Positions 9,356-18,641 of a stretch of 24,774 nt of DNA are shown here, in pieces. A program made the translations under genes and the position numbers. The notes beneath the pieces were generated by a model. It worked only from the letters and a program-made list of their open reading frames with translations. It had not been told where the DNA came from and ran no database searches. Source of the stretch: Ophiobolus disseminans (taxonomy: Eukaryota > Ascomycota > Dothideomycetes > Pleosporales > Phaeosphaeriaceae). How positions within the stretch are numbered: the stretch's first letter is position 1; every line of letters begins with the position of its first letter. The DNA lies in the NCBI GenBank assembly GCA_010093685.1, contig MU006261.1, positions 1 to 24,774 of the forward strand, written 5' to 3'.

Positions 9356-12263
9356 ATGGCGTCTCACAACAACCATGATTGGCTTCACGTCTATCAAAAG
9401 GAGGCTAAATGGTTTTTGATGTGTGGAGATGCTCTACAGAACGTTACAACGTCTTTTAAAAACCCTAAAGCCTAGTATCCTTCCACCGTCTTACTTATTG
9501 GAACCCACGAGAAAGAAGTCGCGCAAGCGAAGCTATTCCCTCTTCACAATGGCCCAAAATCCCGTTGTCTAGCACACCTAAGTTTAAACGTTGCAACAAG
9601 AGACAGTGATCATCCACTTCTTATTGCGAGCATAGACATCGACAATGCGTACAACAAGTTGCAATCACCCCCAAAACACTATGGAAGGATCCACCATAGA
9701 GTAGAGTGGCTGTCAGAACAGCCCACAGCAACTTCCAAGAACTGTTTTATTGATACAGTCATTGGCAAGCTACTCTTACCGTTCGCTGACGTTGTATGCA
9801 TCTTCTTGGATGACTTCTCTATTCCCGAGGAAGCTTTTCACCTCCTTCAACGGTGGACAGAGGCGGGTAAGCTCGGTCGATCATGGAAACTCCAAGTTAT
9901 ATTTGTGACGAGTCGAAGCCAGATGCATAGAAACATCTCAAACATTGCAATGCCCGGCGAAGTTCGGCATGTGAGATTAACACCAGCCAATAGCAAGTAC
10001 GCTCACTTGCACAGACATCGCGTCCTACAAAACAGTATTCTCCTTGGTGTGAAGGTGGTACGGAAGCGCCGGGATGCTTCTAGACTGCTCTTTTCTGCAA
10101 CACATCTTAATGTGTTCTTCAAGTTAGCCGTGCAACGGATGGCAAGCTGCTTCTTGCCTAAATTCGATTTTATCGTTGCTGCGCGCCATCTGAACCCAAT
10201 CGACGACCAACTCGGAGATCATCTACAAACTTTCCTTAAGCTGTGCGCGAGAAACCAAACAAGCCAAGATTTCATTTTACGTTACTTGGCTTCTATTATC
10301 ATCTTAGACAGCCTGCCACTAGGGATGCACCGTAGGTCTTCCAATCCCTTCCCCTAGAAAAAGAGAATCCACTAACGAATCCATATTCATGACTAGATTT
10401 TGAACCACGAGAGACCTTTAATACACTGTACCAGCCCCATTGCTACAAAGCCTTCACGGCCCAGCGTGTTAAGCATGGCCTCTCTGCAGCGGACTGGTGT
10501 GAGCAATTGGAGAGAATGTATTGCCTTCTTCATTCCGAGTTTGAGGCGGGTAAGCTTACAGCGTCGCAACTACACGTGCAAACCCTCCGAACTATTCAAA
10601 CTAGTTGGAGCTCCTTTCGCAGCTCCCAGACCTGTCTTTTTTGCCTTCGTCGTAAGCCAGAGCATCCCCTGCAATGTGGACATTCAATCTGCGACACATG
10701 TGCCTGCATATTCGGAGCTAAAAGTCAGGAGATGGAGTATGCGTACCAAATCACGCGCTGCATAGTATGCCAGCTCACAGGAAATCTGAGAGTACGCCTT
10801 AAGCCACCCTCAGCTGGAAGCCGGTTGCTTGTACTTGATGGAGGTGGCATTCGGGGAGCACTTACGCTCCAGATTCTACAGGCCCTTGATCGTTATCGTA
10901 ACCTCCCATACCCCATCTACGATGAGTTCGATTTAGCCTTGGGAACTAGCACAGGTACGTGTCGCCCCACCGGCCTCTAATGCTGAGCCTGTGAGTAACG
11001 CGTTATGAATGACAGGTGGTCTGATTGTACTCATGTTTTCTTTGCGACGCAATATCCATGAATGCATTGAGGTCTTCAAGCACCTTGCGCAACGGATCTT
11101 CTCCCGTCACAATCGGTTTGGGGATTCTGTATTCGCTAAACTATTTGGATTCCTATCCTCTCTACTTACTGATAGTCTTTATGGGGCAGATGAAATGGAA
11201 GCATGCGTAAAGGAAGCATTTGGACTAGACGCCCGCCTGTTCGGCAGCTCAAGCTCCAATTCGCCTGTATCTGGCTTGAAGATTGCTGTTACTATAATGA
11301 CTGTCTCCAATTCACGACTTTGCATCCTCTCAAATTATAACGGTGGTGGAGTTAGGCAGGGTAACAGCTCCACATCAATCCTGCTACCAAGTTAATTAAC
11401 AATCTTAGGCTACAAACATTATAGGCCGCTCGAAGTAGAGGAGGAAGTCCTGGTGCGAGACGCGTACGTTGCGCTTCATTTTGCCATGGCTTCACCTGAG
11501 CTAACGTCGAATCAGAGCTAGGGCGACCTCCGCAGCCCTATCCTACTTCCCAGCAAAGTTTATTCGTGGCTTAGGATATCTACAGGATGGTGGCGCTGGG
11601 AAGCATAACAATCCTATCGATCCAGCAGAATGGGAAGCACAAGCCATCTGGGATACTGTTCCCGATTTGGCTTTGTCCATAGGCACAGGCTATGCTCGAG
11701 ATCCTGGTTCACCACAGGTGGTCTCACATAGGTTGCGCTTCAGTGATCGCTTCTTTCCACGCTTGTTCCGACTCTTCAACGCCCTCCTCAATGCGCAGGA
11801 CAGCTGGAACGACCATCTGAATCGAAAGAAAAGCGACGAAAAGCACAAGTACTTTCGCATCAACATTCCATTAGACAAAGAGCATCCTCTCGATAATGTT
11901 GGCAAGATACCAGAGATAGAAGACCTGGCTAGATTGTTTCTTCGAACTTACGATTTTGCGAGCATTACCCAGGCCCTCTTTGCTGCTTCCTTCTTTTTCG
12001 AGCTCCATTAGGTACCCGTCCCTAGCAAGCATTCAACTCTCTGTCAAGGGTCCATTCGATGTCGTAGCCCGGACACGCGGGCGCTCCTAGAGAGGATTTC
12101 GGAACAGTATCCAACAGCGTCTTTCTATACGGAAGACGGTATAAATTTAGGTCACATTAAAAGTCATAGTCTTTGCACCACGTGTGGTCGCTACTAGAGG
12201 AACGTAGCCTTCAGAGTCGACCGCATAGATCAGAGCATATTCATCTACATAAGACTTAACTGA
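9356..12263 (+). pseudogene. Patatin-like phospholipase with RING-like fingers, three in-frame stops
   Basis: Exons 9356-10331, 10397-10954, 11016-11360, 11409-11463 and 11522-12263 sum to 892 codons in one frame. All four introns (65, 61, 48, 58 nt) are in phase. Patatin hallmarks are present: DGGGIRG oxyanion-hole loop (from residue 473), nucleophile motif GTSTGG (Ser about 510) and the catalytic DGG (Asp about 667), then FIRGLGYLQDGGAGKHNNPI. Before the lipase domain lies a C3HC4 RING-like cluster (CLFC, CGHSICDTC, CIVC), and an N-terminal FADVVCIFLDD region. TAG stops interrupt the frame at 9473, 12009 and 12195, but the sequence after each still reads as the same protein, ending TGA at 12261. 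The family hydrolyses acyl lipids; PLPs of this kind recur in Starships, where the type was first labelled patatin-like phosphatase. Catalytic residues survive, but full-length product is unlikely. Confidence 0.85.
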
Positions 12264-13235
12264 TTAAGTCAACATAGAATTAGCGGATTTCCACAAGCAA
12301 TGTCGGATTGTGTAAGAAGGCAATTGCTAGGCGCAGAATTTGGAACACCAGACCATCGTAGTCGAACATCTTCGGATATGGGTAGGTGTACATGTTCGAT
12401 CCCTAAGAAGAGGAAGAGAGAAACGCGTACAGCCTCTAGGACCACTAAAAGACGGCTCCTCGCGTAACTATTCGCAATGCTCCAAACTTTGGTGAGTCCA
12501 AAAACATGCGTGTGCTGTGTGTTAGTAAGTATAGTTAATTAGTACACTGCATCTAGATGTTCACGTTTTTATCACCGCTGCGTCATGAAAAATGCAGCTT
12601 CGAGCACGTTTACTAGCTATCGACCAGTATCTTCGGATTCGGCTGAAAAAGAAACAGGACAGTCAAAAAACGCGTAATCTATACATCTAGAACAGCAAGT
12701 ATGAGAGGCGGAGATATGACCAAGTGCAACAGCGGCGGATTAACCGCGGCCGACGATACTGTAATGATCGTACTTGACAAGGCTGGCATTGTAACGCGTT
12801 ACCTCTCTAGTCTATAGGGTGAAAATACTATTAATAGAAGGAGATTACCGGGAGCAGCTTAATGGGAAATTGTTGAGCTCGCTTAAATCTGTGACAATCA
12901 CCTGACCGTACTTCCATGCGGCCGCGAATCTTGGGAAAGAAGGCCCGAAAAGTAGCTCCGGATAGATAGGCTACCTGCATTAGCCTAATCGACCCCCTGA
13001 CGGGTCCCCTGCAGCTGGTTTGCGCCGTTGACTAAAGCGGCTTAGTCTTCGCGCGCTCTATGGTTTCGACCGACGTCATCCACATGTTTTACCGCACGGC
13101 CGCAATGCTGCCAAAAGCAACGTCACTTGCCCATATGAACTCTCTGCGCAAGAAGCAAGTAACTTAATATAATTTTATTTTATTACACAGGTATTGTCTG
13201 GCAAGTACTCAGTTGGTCATATTAATTACATTGCT
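12264..13235. other. Long intergenic stretch without a confident gene
   Basis: About 970 bp. Only short frames are open on either strand; the one at 12300-12467 is listed separately. No recognisable repeat, tRNA or transposon end was seen. It lies between the patatin pseudogene and the coiled-coil block. Confidence 0.5.
12300..12467 (+). CDS. Possible 55-aa basic micro-ORF with NLS-like motif
   Basis: An ATG-initiated frame of 55 codons encodes a basic peptide with a classical nuclear-localisation-like run, PKKRKRE, in its second half and three cysteines. It starts 36 bp after the restored end of the patatin frame. It could be a small gene, a broken exon or chance. No splice signals or homology support it. 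Confidence 0.18.
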   Translation: MSDCVRRQLLGAEFGTPDHRSRTSSDMGRCTCSIPKKRKRETRTASRTTKRRLLA

Positions 13236-13709
13236 CTAATTTCCATCCGCAATACCCCCCGTTAACCCCTTCGCTACCTCAAGTAATTTAGAGCATTTCT
13301 CATACACCTCCATTGACCAAGGGATCAAATGCTTGACATAACGTTCAGCTATCTTGACCCTTTTATCCATGCCATCCAGTCTTTGGGAAATTATGCTTTG
13401 CAGTTCCGTGTTATCTTGTCGCAAACTTTTGATCTGCTCTTGCAGGTTGGCCAACTCCTTCAATACGTGAGCTGACGTATCTTCGCTGGGGCTTGGTGCA
13501 TTGACGGTATTCGAAGTCCTCTCCAAGCAAGCGGGTGCGTATGTCTGAGTAAACAAGTCGTTTTCCCATTCGAGATCCCAATCCTGTTCAATAATGGGAG
13601 GTAAGCCGCAAAAGACGGTATCTGCTGGGTCAGACGCGAGTACTGCATCCAAGGACGATGGAATCGCCGCCTGTCCGGGTGACCAATTGATCTGGTTGTT
13701 TGTATCCAT
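13236..13709 (-). CDS. Small coiled-coil protein, family not recognised
   Basis: A single ATG-started exon of 157 aa. The N-terminal 70 residues are acidic and hydrophobic-spaced (DWDLEWENDLF), and could act as an interaction or activation segment. Residues about 84-125 form a strong coiled coil (LKELANLQEQIKSLRQDNTE), and a conserved-looking helix follows, HLIPWSMEVYEKCSKLLEVAK. No enzyme motif, signal peptide or TM segment is visible. A TATAAAT element lies 47 bp upstream. The gene diverges from the coiled-coil gene at 14180. I do not recognise the family. Confidence 0.7.
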   Translation of the reverse strand: MDTNNQINWSPGQAAIPSSLDAVLASDPADTVFCGLPPIIEQDWDLEWENDLFTQTYAPACLERTSNTVNAPSPSEDTSAHVLKELANLQEQIKSLRQDNTELQSIISQRLDGMDKRVKIAERYVKHLIPWSMEVYEKCSKLLEVAKGLTGGIADGN

Positions 13710-13755
13710 GTTAGCTACGTTATGAAATAGACGTGGACTGGCGCCGATCGCTAGG

Positions 13756-13762
13756 ATTTATA
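13756..13762 (-). promoter_or_regulatory. TATA box of the 13709 minus-strand gene
   Basis: TATAAAT on the minus strand, 47 bp upstream of the ATG, within the usual range for filamentous fungi. Its position also supports the start at 13709. Confidence 0.5.
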
Positions 13763-14179
13763 GCTAACACTCTGGTAAGTGATGCTAAGGTCCGCGGTCC
13801 GTGTTTTCCGCACCAACGGGCGTCACTCACACGCACTTTGACGTGTCCAGCCAAGTCTAGGCCGTAACGAAGGCGCTATCACTCCGAAACATCCTGTTGA
13901 ACAAGCATAGGCGTGCTGTTTCTTGTCATTCTTTTCCCTATGTTGCCGGCCGAGTTGCCCAGAACGGTGGAGGTGCGTTGTGTGATTTTCACCGACTTTT
14001 CACAAACTGTGGAGCCGCAAACCCCGCCATGATCCGGCTGTTATCCGCTGTTCCGCTATGAGGTTGAGAACGGGCGACATCTAGAGGAAAGTTAAATACT
14101 AACTTTAGACTTCGCAGCAGCCACCCATACATATACGGATCATTCTCGACCTTTTCAAGCAACATAGAAGCTTGCAATT
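13763..14179. other. Divergent intergenic region between two coiled-coil genes
   Basis: About 420 bp. No coding frame is convincing. It must hold the promoter of the gene at 14180 and upstream elements of the gene at 13709. Confidence 0.45.
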
Positions 14180-14977
14180 ATGAATGAGGAAATTCACCAG
14201 AAGGCTTTGTCGGAGCAAGGTCAACCATCTACGGTATTTCAATCCCTCCATTGTTTTTACGGTCCTAACTTTGAGAACCAGAGAGGCTACGGTACTCCAC
14301 ACCAAGCTTGTTGCGCCCAAGTCGTGTTGCAAACCAACAATCTATATCACTACACCAGATCCCAACTGGAAAACACGCATAACCAGGTGCAGCTCACCAA
14401 GTACCATGCTCAAAAGGAAGTCCACGCATCACAAGTAGAACTTCAGAAGGAGCGAGAGGCACACGAGCTTGCCAATCAGCGATATGCAGAGCTGAAGGAA
14501 CGTCACTCTACATTAGAGGAACGTCATGCTTGCGCCACAACTATCAATTACAAGCTTAATGAAAAACTGGAACAATCTCAGGCGTTTGCTACACGAGTCT
14601 CTGAGAAAGCTGAGGGTCTGGTAAACAACTTCCGGACGGAACGGGGAGAAGTGGTAGAGGATCAGAACGGCCAGAGTGTGAAGAACATGATACTCGAATC
14701 GGCCAACAACGCGTGGCTTGTGGCGGCATTGTCGGGTCAATTTTCCGAAGAACACCTTTATGCCAGACTGAATCTCGTCATGGCCCAGAACACGGAGTTC
14801 GAGAAACGTAACACGAAAATAGAGGAACAAGCCGCGGCTCTGGCTACGAAAGTGGAGGAAGGCGAGGCCGAAATTGCATCTCTTAAGATGGCTCTTGAGC
14901 TCACGACAGCAGATGGTACTCAAAGGAAGCAGCCTAAACGAGCAAGGATGAAGGTTCCCAAAGGGAGTAGCGTTTGA
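14180..14977 (+). CDS. Long coiled-coil protein with C-terminal NLS, family not recognised
   Basis: One exon, 265 aa, ATG at 14180. The first 50 residues include a cysteine-containing segment (GTPHQACCAQVVLQ). Residues about 60-130 are almost pure heptad helix rich in Glu, Gln and Lys (ELQKEREAHELANQRYAEL). A second helical zone (about 150-240) includes FSEEHLYARLNLVMAQNTEF. The C-terminus is basic (RKQPKRARMKVPK), a likely nuclear localisation signal. No catalytic motif is visible. It ends 15 bp before the 3' end of the minus-strand pseudokinase, tail to tail. Probably a nuclear scaffold or oligomerising protein; this is inferred from composition only. Confidence 0.75.
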   Translation: MNEEIHQKALSEQGQPSTVFQSLHCFYGPNFENQRGYGTPHQACCAQVVLQTNNLYHYTRSQLENTHNQVQLTKYHAQKEVHASQVELQKEREAHELANQRYAELKERHSTLEERHACATTINYKLNEKLEQSQAFATRVSEKAEGLVNNFRTERGEVVEDQNGQSVKNMILESANNAWLVAALSGQFSEEHLYARLNLVMAQNTEFEKRNTKIEEQAAALATKVEEGEAEIASLKMALELTTADGTQRKQPKRARMKVPKGSSV

Positions 14978-14992
14978 ATTCATACTATTAGT

Positions 14993-16068
14993 CTATGTAA
15001 CATGTTCTACTTCTCTCAAGTCAGTGATCTGAGTCTCTATTGCATGCTCTAGTGACATGACTGCGACCTGAGCCGTTAACACATAGGGTAACAGCGATCG
15101 TGCTGGCAGGGCATCCTTCAAATAATCGACCTAGATAAGGTTTAGCCAGTGTCTTTTGTGCTGAAGATGCACATACTTTCAGTAGTTCTGCATATGTCAT
15201 GCAGGTAGCGGACTGGATGAAGGCGGATAGGCCCTCGTTTGACTCTACTAGATCACGATCTGGAAGATCAGATATGACGTCTTCGATCATGTGTCTGAGC
15301 GGAGTTGCTTTAGAGTTCACAGTGACCCCTTGGTACGCTGCATTATCGAATGCTTATCCCTGCTTAACAGTTGTACAGGATCTATAAGCTTAATGAACTC
15401 ACCCAATTTAACACGTCCATCGTATGCTGAAATAGTGATATCCTCTTTTTCGATTTTAGGCAAAGACAAGCCTGCATCGTTGAGAGCACAGATGCCGGAA
15501 AGCGCCTACACCCCGTTAGCCTCCCGCTGTCGCTAGTCCGTAGCCCTACCTCTGTGCAAATTGTCTTGATCTCAGCGGGACCTAGCTGCGGAGCGTGTGA
15601 TGCAGCAATTTCTGATAACGGAAGGCCTGGTCTATCCGAAACGGTGAAGATCGAAGCGTTGTACTGGAAAACATTGATGATGTTGAGTAAATTTGGGTGT
15701 GGCTTACTCAAGCCAACGACGGCTTGTTCTGCACTACGTCGAATCATTACGATGCGGTACGGAAATTCATTAACATTCAAATTCTTCTCCTGCGCAAGAC
15801 AGTATGGCCTCTTTCTCTTAGGATCATCTACGATGTAAATGCATCGATAGAATTCCTCTGGGTTTTTGCCGATGGGCGTATACATCCTGTGCAAGCTTTT
15901 AGCAAGCTTTGAGCTCTTCAGTAACTCCAAGTTCGATGCTCTATCTCCACTACGAAACTTTCGTTTGGTAGTGTTTGTTGGAGTAGCGCTGGTCTCATTG
16001 TGGGTGGCAGGACTACTGCTGACAGGATCGCCAGTTCTTGGGAAAATAGTGAGTCTTCTAGAATGCAT
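14993..16068 (-). CDS. Protein kinase-like protein (probable pseudokinase)
   Basis: Exons 16068-15550, 15505-15403, 15352-15177 and 15130-14993 (minus) encode 311 aa. Introns of 44, 50 and 46 nt are all in phase; two have GCTAAC or GCTAAAC branch points. A basic, Ser/Thr-rich N-tail (1-45) precedes a small kinase fold. The N-lobe shows FPYRIVMIRRS (about 102-112) and HPNLLNIINVFQYNASIFTV (about 124-143), the usual HPNI and hinge strands. Then ALSGICALNDAGLSLPKIEK and ITISAYDGRVKLA match the catalytic-loop to activation-loop region, and a C-lobe follows with GLSAFIQSATCMTYAELLK before the end. The HRD motif is replaced by LND and no DFG follows VKLA; the VAIK lysine may be Arg. Catalysis is therefore unlikely. 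The family was not identified more closely. Confidence 0.78.
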
Positions 16069-16185
16069 TACGCTGGGTAAATCTGGTAACTAGTGCCCCA
16101 TAAGTCTACTTAAAGGCACACAACGCCGGTACATTTTGGTTGTCGTCTATTTTAGCACTACCAAAGCCTGCTGCGCCCAACTAAG
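16069..16185. promoter_or_regulatory. Shared divergent promoter, pseudokinase / 16186 gene
   Basis: Only 117 bp separate the two ATGs, so both promoters must overlap here. No canonical TATA box is obvious. Confidence 0.45.
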
Positions 16186-16650
16186 ATGAACACCGTCGCA
16201 CACAATCGGCCTGCTCGAAGGCCTCTTGAAGTAAACAACATTGATCACATTATTAGGTGCTATGGAGGTCGCACAATTGCAAACGATATGGAGCCAAACC
16301 GCATGCAGCACTCGAAGCGATCTGAAGATCTGACTCAATACATTGACTTCCTCTGCCGTAGGAACGGCGAGCTACGACTGGAGACAACTTTCTACCGAAA
16401 ATGCTTCGAAAATGCAGAGAAATTCAAGGAAAAGGTAGTAGAGATCTCGCAAGACCTACTCCATCAGTGCATAATCGGCCTTCTTGACGATGCCGCTTTC
16501 GACGAGATTAGAGACATGTCCAAATCCATTGTGGATGCAGTAGAAGAGTTTCAAAACGACCAAGAATTAGCGGTTGATGCCTTTGTAGCACCATACAAAG
16601 GGTCAAGGATAGTACCACGTCCGGACATACCTGCGCATGGAATGATTTAA
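16186..16650 (+). CDS. Small helical/coiled-coil protein, family not recognised
   Basis: One ATG-started exon, 154 aa. After a basic N-terminus (HNRPARRPLEV) the protein is mainly helical, with a heptad-like region (DLTQYIDFLCRRNGELRLE and TFYRKCFENAEKFKEKVVEI) and a helix IRDMSKSIVDAVEEFQND near the end. No signal peptide, TM or catalytic motif. It is head to head with the pseudokinase, 117 bp apart, and tail to tail with the ferric reductase (17 bp between stops). The context suggests a functional link with the pseudokinase, but this is inference. Confidence 0.68.
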   Translation: MNTVAHNRPARRPLEVNNIDHIIRCYGGRTIANDMEPNRMQHSKRSEDLTQYIDFLCRRNGELRLETTFYRKCFENAEKFKEKVVEISQDLLHQCIIGLLDDAAFDEIRDMSKSIVDAVEEFQNDQELAVDAFVAPYKGSRIVPRPDIPAHGMI

Positions 16651-16667
16651 AAATAGCTAGTATGTAG

Positions 16668-18530
16668 TTAAGCATCTCGGATGCCACGACACTGGTACGG
16701 TAAGGAGTCCCTTCCCTCCACGAAAGCTTTAGACCCAGACGGCTGAAAGTCAAATTCCAAGTACCTTATATCCTTGTGAACGTTCTCCGCAACAGTCTTG
16801 CGCGCCTGTTGTCTTATTTGAGGAACTGCGCAAACTTTCTCCGAGTTATCATTGTGCAGCGATTGATGGTGCTAAGCACTTACCACATATTGCAATCTTG
16901 CCTGTCCGTGAATTTAGTACGTCGTTGATGATTTCCGGTATATTTGGCACTCCTCTAATCTCCGCAATTCGGCGGCCTACTCGTCTCTGTGGTACTACGT
17001 TACCTTGCTCATTTAAAAATGTATAGCTGCCATACATGTATACGTCTATGATCTTGTCGAAATTAGCTCTGTAATGATACTGAACTACTGTACTTGCATT
17101 CTCTCCATGTGATGCAGGTCGTACACCTGGACGATCAAGATTGCTACTGCCTCCTATGTGCCTGCTTGCCTTGCCGCTCGCCCTTGGCTCGGAAGTGTCG
17201 TATGTGCTAAGGTTGATGGGCAGATCATCCTCTCGTAATGCATCATCCATAACCTGAGAAACAAGATCTCGCTGGAATTCGTTCTCCACTGACCAGATGA
17301 GAAGAAGATCCCTCGTCTTAGTCGTAGAACGGCGGCAGTCCTGTACCAGCTCTTGGATATACAAGAGATGGCCAGCTATTCCTATACCGCTTGCAAACAG
17401 TACTACGGTACCATATTCTTGCAGGTTAAATCCATATCCGTAAGGGCCTTCAATGAAAGCATGGGGCCGAGCCTCCCTTGAAAATCCTTCGAGTAGACGT
17501 CTTGTAAAGCCAGCAGCCGGCTGAATCCGCATTTCGAAGTTATATTGTTTCGAGTCTGATGCTGCGATCATGAAAGGGTGGCGCTGGAAGATGGAAAAGA
17601 AACCAGGGCTGCGCATCGTGAGATAAGCATACTGGCCAGGCCGGATCCTCCACGGTCGTGGCAGACTAACATTGACTTTAAGATTGTCGTGAATATTTTC
17701 GACCAAGACCCTAGTCCGAGCTCTGTTCCATGAGAAATTACGATAGAGAAAGAGGAGGTTCCTGTGAGTATACGTCGCTATCCACACACAACATGCTAGT
17801 ATTGCCTGAATTCGAGGCATCTTATCAGAATGGGAGACATGAAGCCATAGGGCTACGCAGATTGAGGTAGAGCATCCAAAGTGCACCGCCCGGAACATTT
17901 CATAGAGTCGGTTACGTAGGATTGGCACAGAAGCGATGCTCATCGTACAAAGGCACGCAAAGGCCTATGTGACTCAGACTATACACGAATACTATTATGA
18001 AAATGACTTACTACTATTCCAGTTATTGATGCGGTGTTGGCATTCCATCCCCGGCTGACTAGTTCTAGAGTGGCGTGAATGGATCCTTCAATCAGAACTA
18101 CCAGGCCTATAATAGAATGAATTCGGTGGTAGCTTCTCAACGATATTCGAAGGATGTCTGATGCGATGTTGCTGCCGGGTAGCAAAAGAACTAGGTTCGT
18201 TGCCAGTAGTGAGGCACAACGAGTGCTTAGCTCCTGCGCAGACTTTACGCCCCATCCGATGCAAACGCCGCTGATGCTTAGATATAAGACTACAAAGAGC
18301 GCGTCCGTTACTAAATATTGGCATCTGGATTTGTAAAGACCTATGGTGGAATACACTATGTACCTCAGGAAGGCGTGCCTAACAACTGAATATATCCATC
18401 GGACTGCAAAATAAGTGATACGATAAAGGAGAACGAGGCTCACAAGCCCAGTCGTCAAAATAGCGTACCAGGTACTAGCGACAAATGGAAAATCCATCTT
18501 AAGTGCCTTGACTACTGGTGAAACACCCAT
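16668..18530 (-). CDS. Ferric reductase (FRE), heme-FAD-NADPH transmembrane oxidoreductase
   Basis: Exons 18530-18012, 17964-16884 and 16834-16668 (minus) encode 588 aa. Introns of 47 and 49 nt have GTAAGT donors and keep phase. The membrane core has two bis-heme helices: YHRIHSIIGLVVLIEGSIH (spacing H-x13-H) and RAVHFGCSTSICVALWLHV (also H-x13-H). FAD binding: RPGQYAYLTM and RHPFMIAA. NAD(P)H binding: EGPYGYGF, VVLFASGIGIAG and a C-terminal ICG-VCAVPQIRQQ segment made by the last intron. Such enzymes reduce Fe3+ (or Cu2+) at the plasma membrane. All hallmark residues are present, so it should be active, although the C-terminus lacks the usual aromatic end. FRE is a recurrent Starship cargo family. 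Divergent from the MADS-like gene. Confidence 0.92.
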
Positions 18531-18641
18531 TTATGCAGATTGAGTTTGATGCCTTAAGGTTTCCCACATGGTCAGTGCGTCCATCAGTGCATAAATAGAT
18601 GGCATTGCCGCCCCTCGAGTTACCGACCTGCACAACAAGCC
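18531..18641. promoter_or_regulatory. Shared divergent promoter, ferric reductase / MADS-like gene
   Basis: 111 bp between two ATGs. A TATA-like ATAAATAG lies at 18591-18598, 44 bp upstream of the plus-strand ATG. Co-regulation of the two genes is possible. Confidence 0.5.

Noticed and set aside
163..12197. Alternative genetic code with TAA/TAG read as Gln
   Set aside because: Intact genes here end properly at TAA, TAG and TGA, and such a code is not expected in these fungi.
14513..14983. Long minus-strand frames opposite the coiled-coil gene (also opposite 7150-7704 and 15554-15838)
   Set aside because: They are antisense shadows of well-supported genes, with no motifs of their own.
14180..16650. 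Spok-type meiotic driver (coiled coil, nuclease, kinase)
   Set aside because: Coiled coils and kinase fold lie in separate genes on opposite strands and no nuclease motif is visible. No evidence for a Spok protein.
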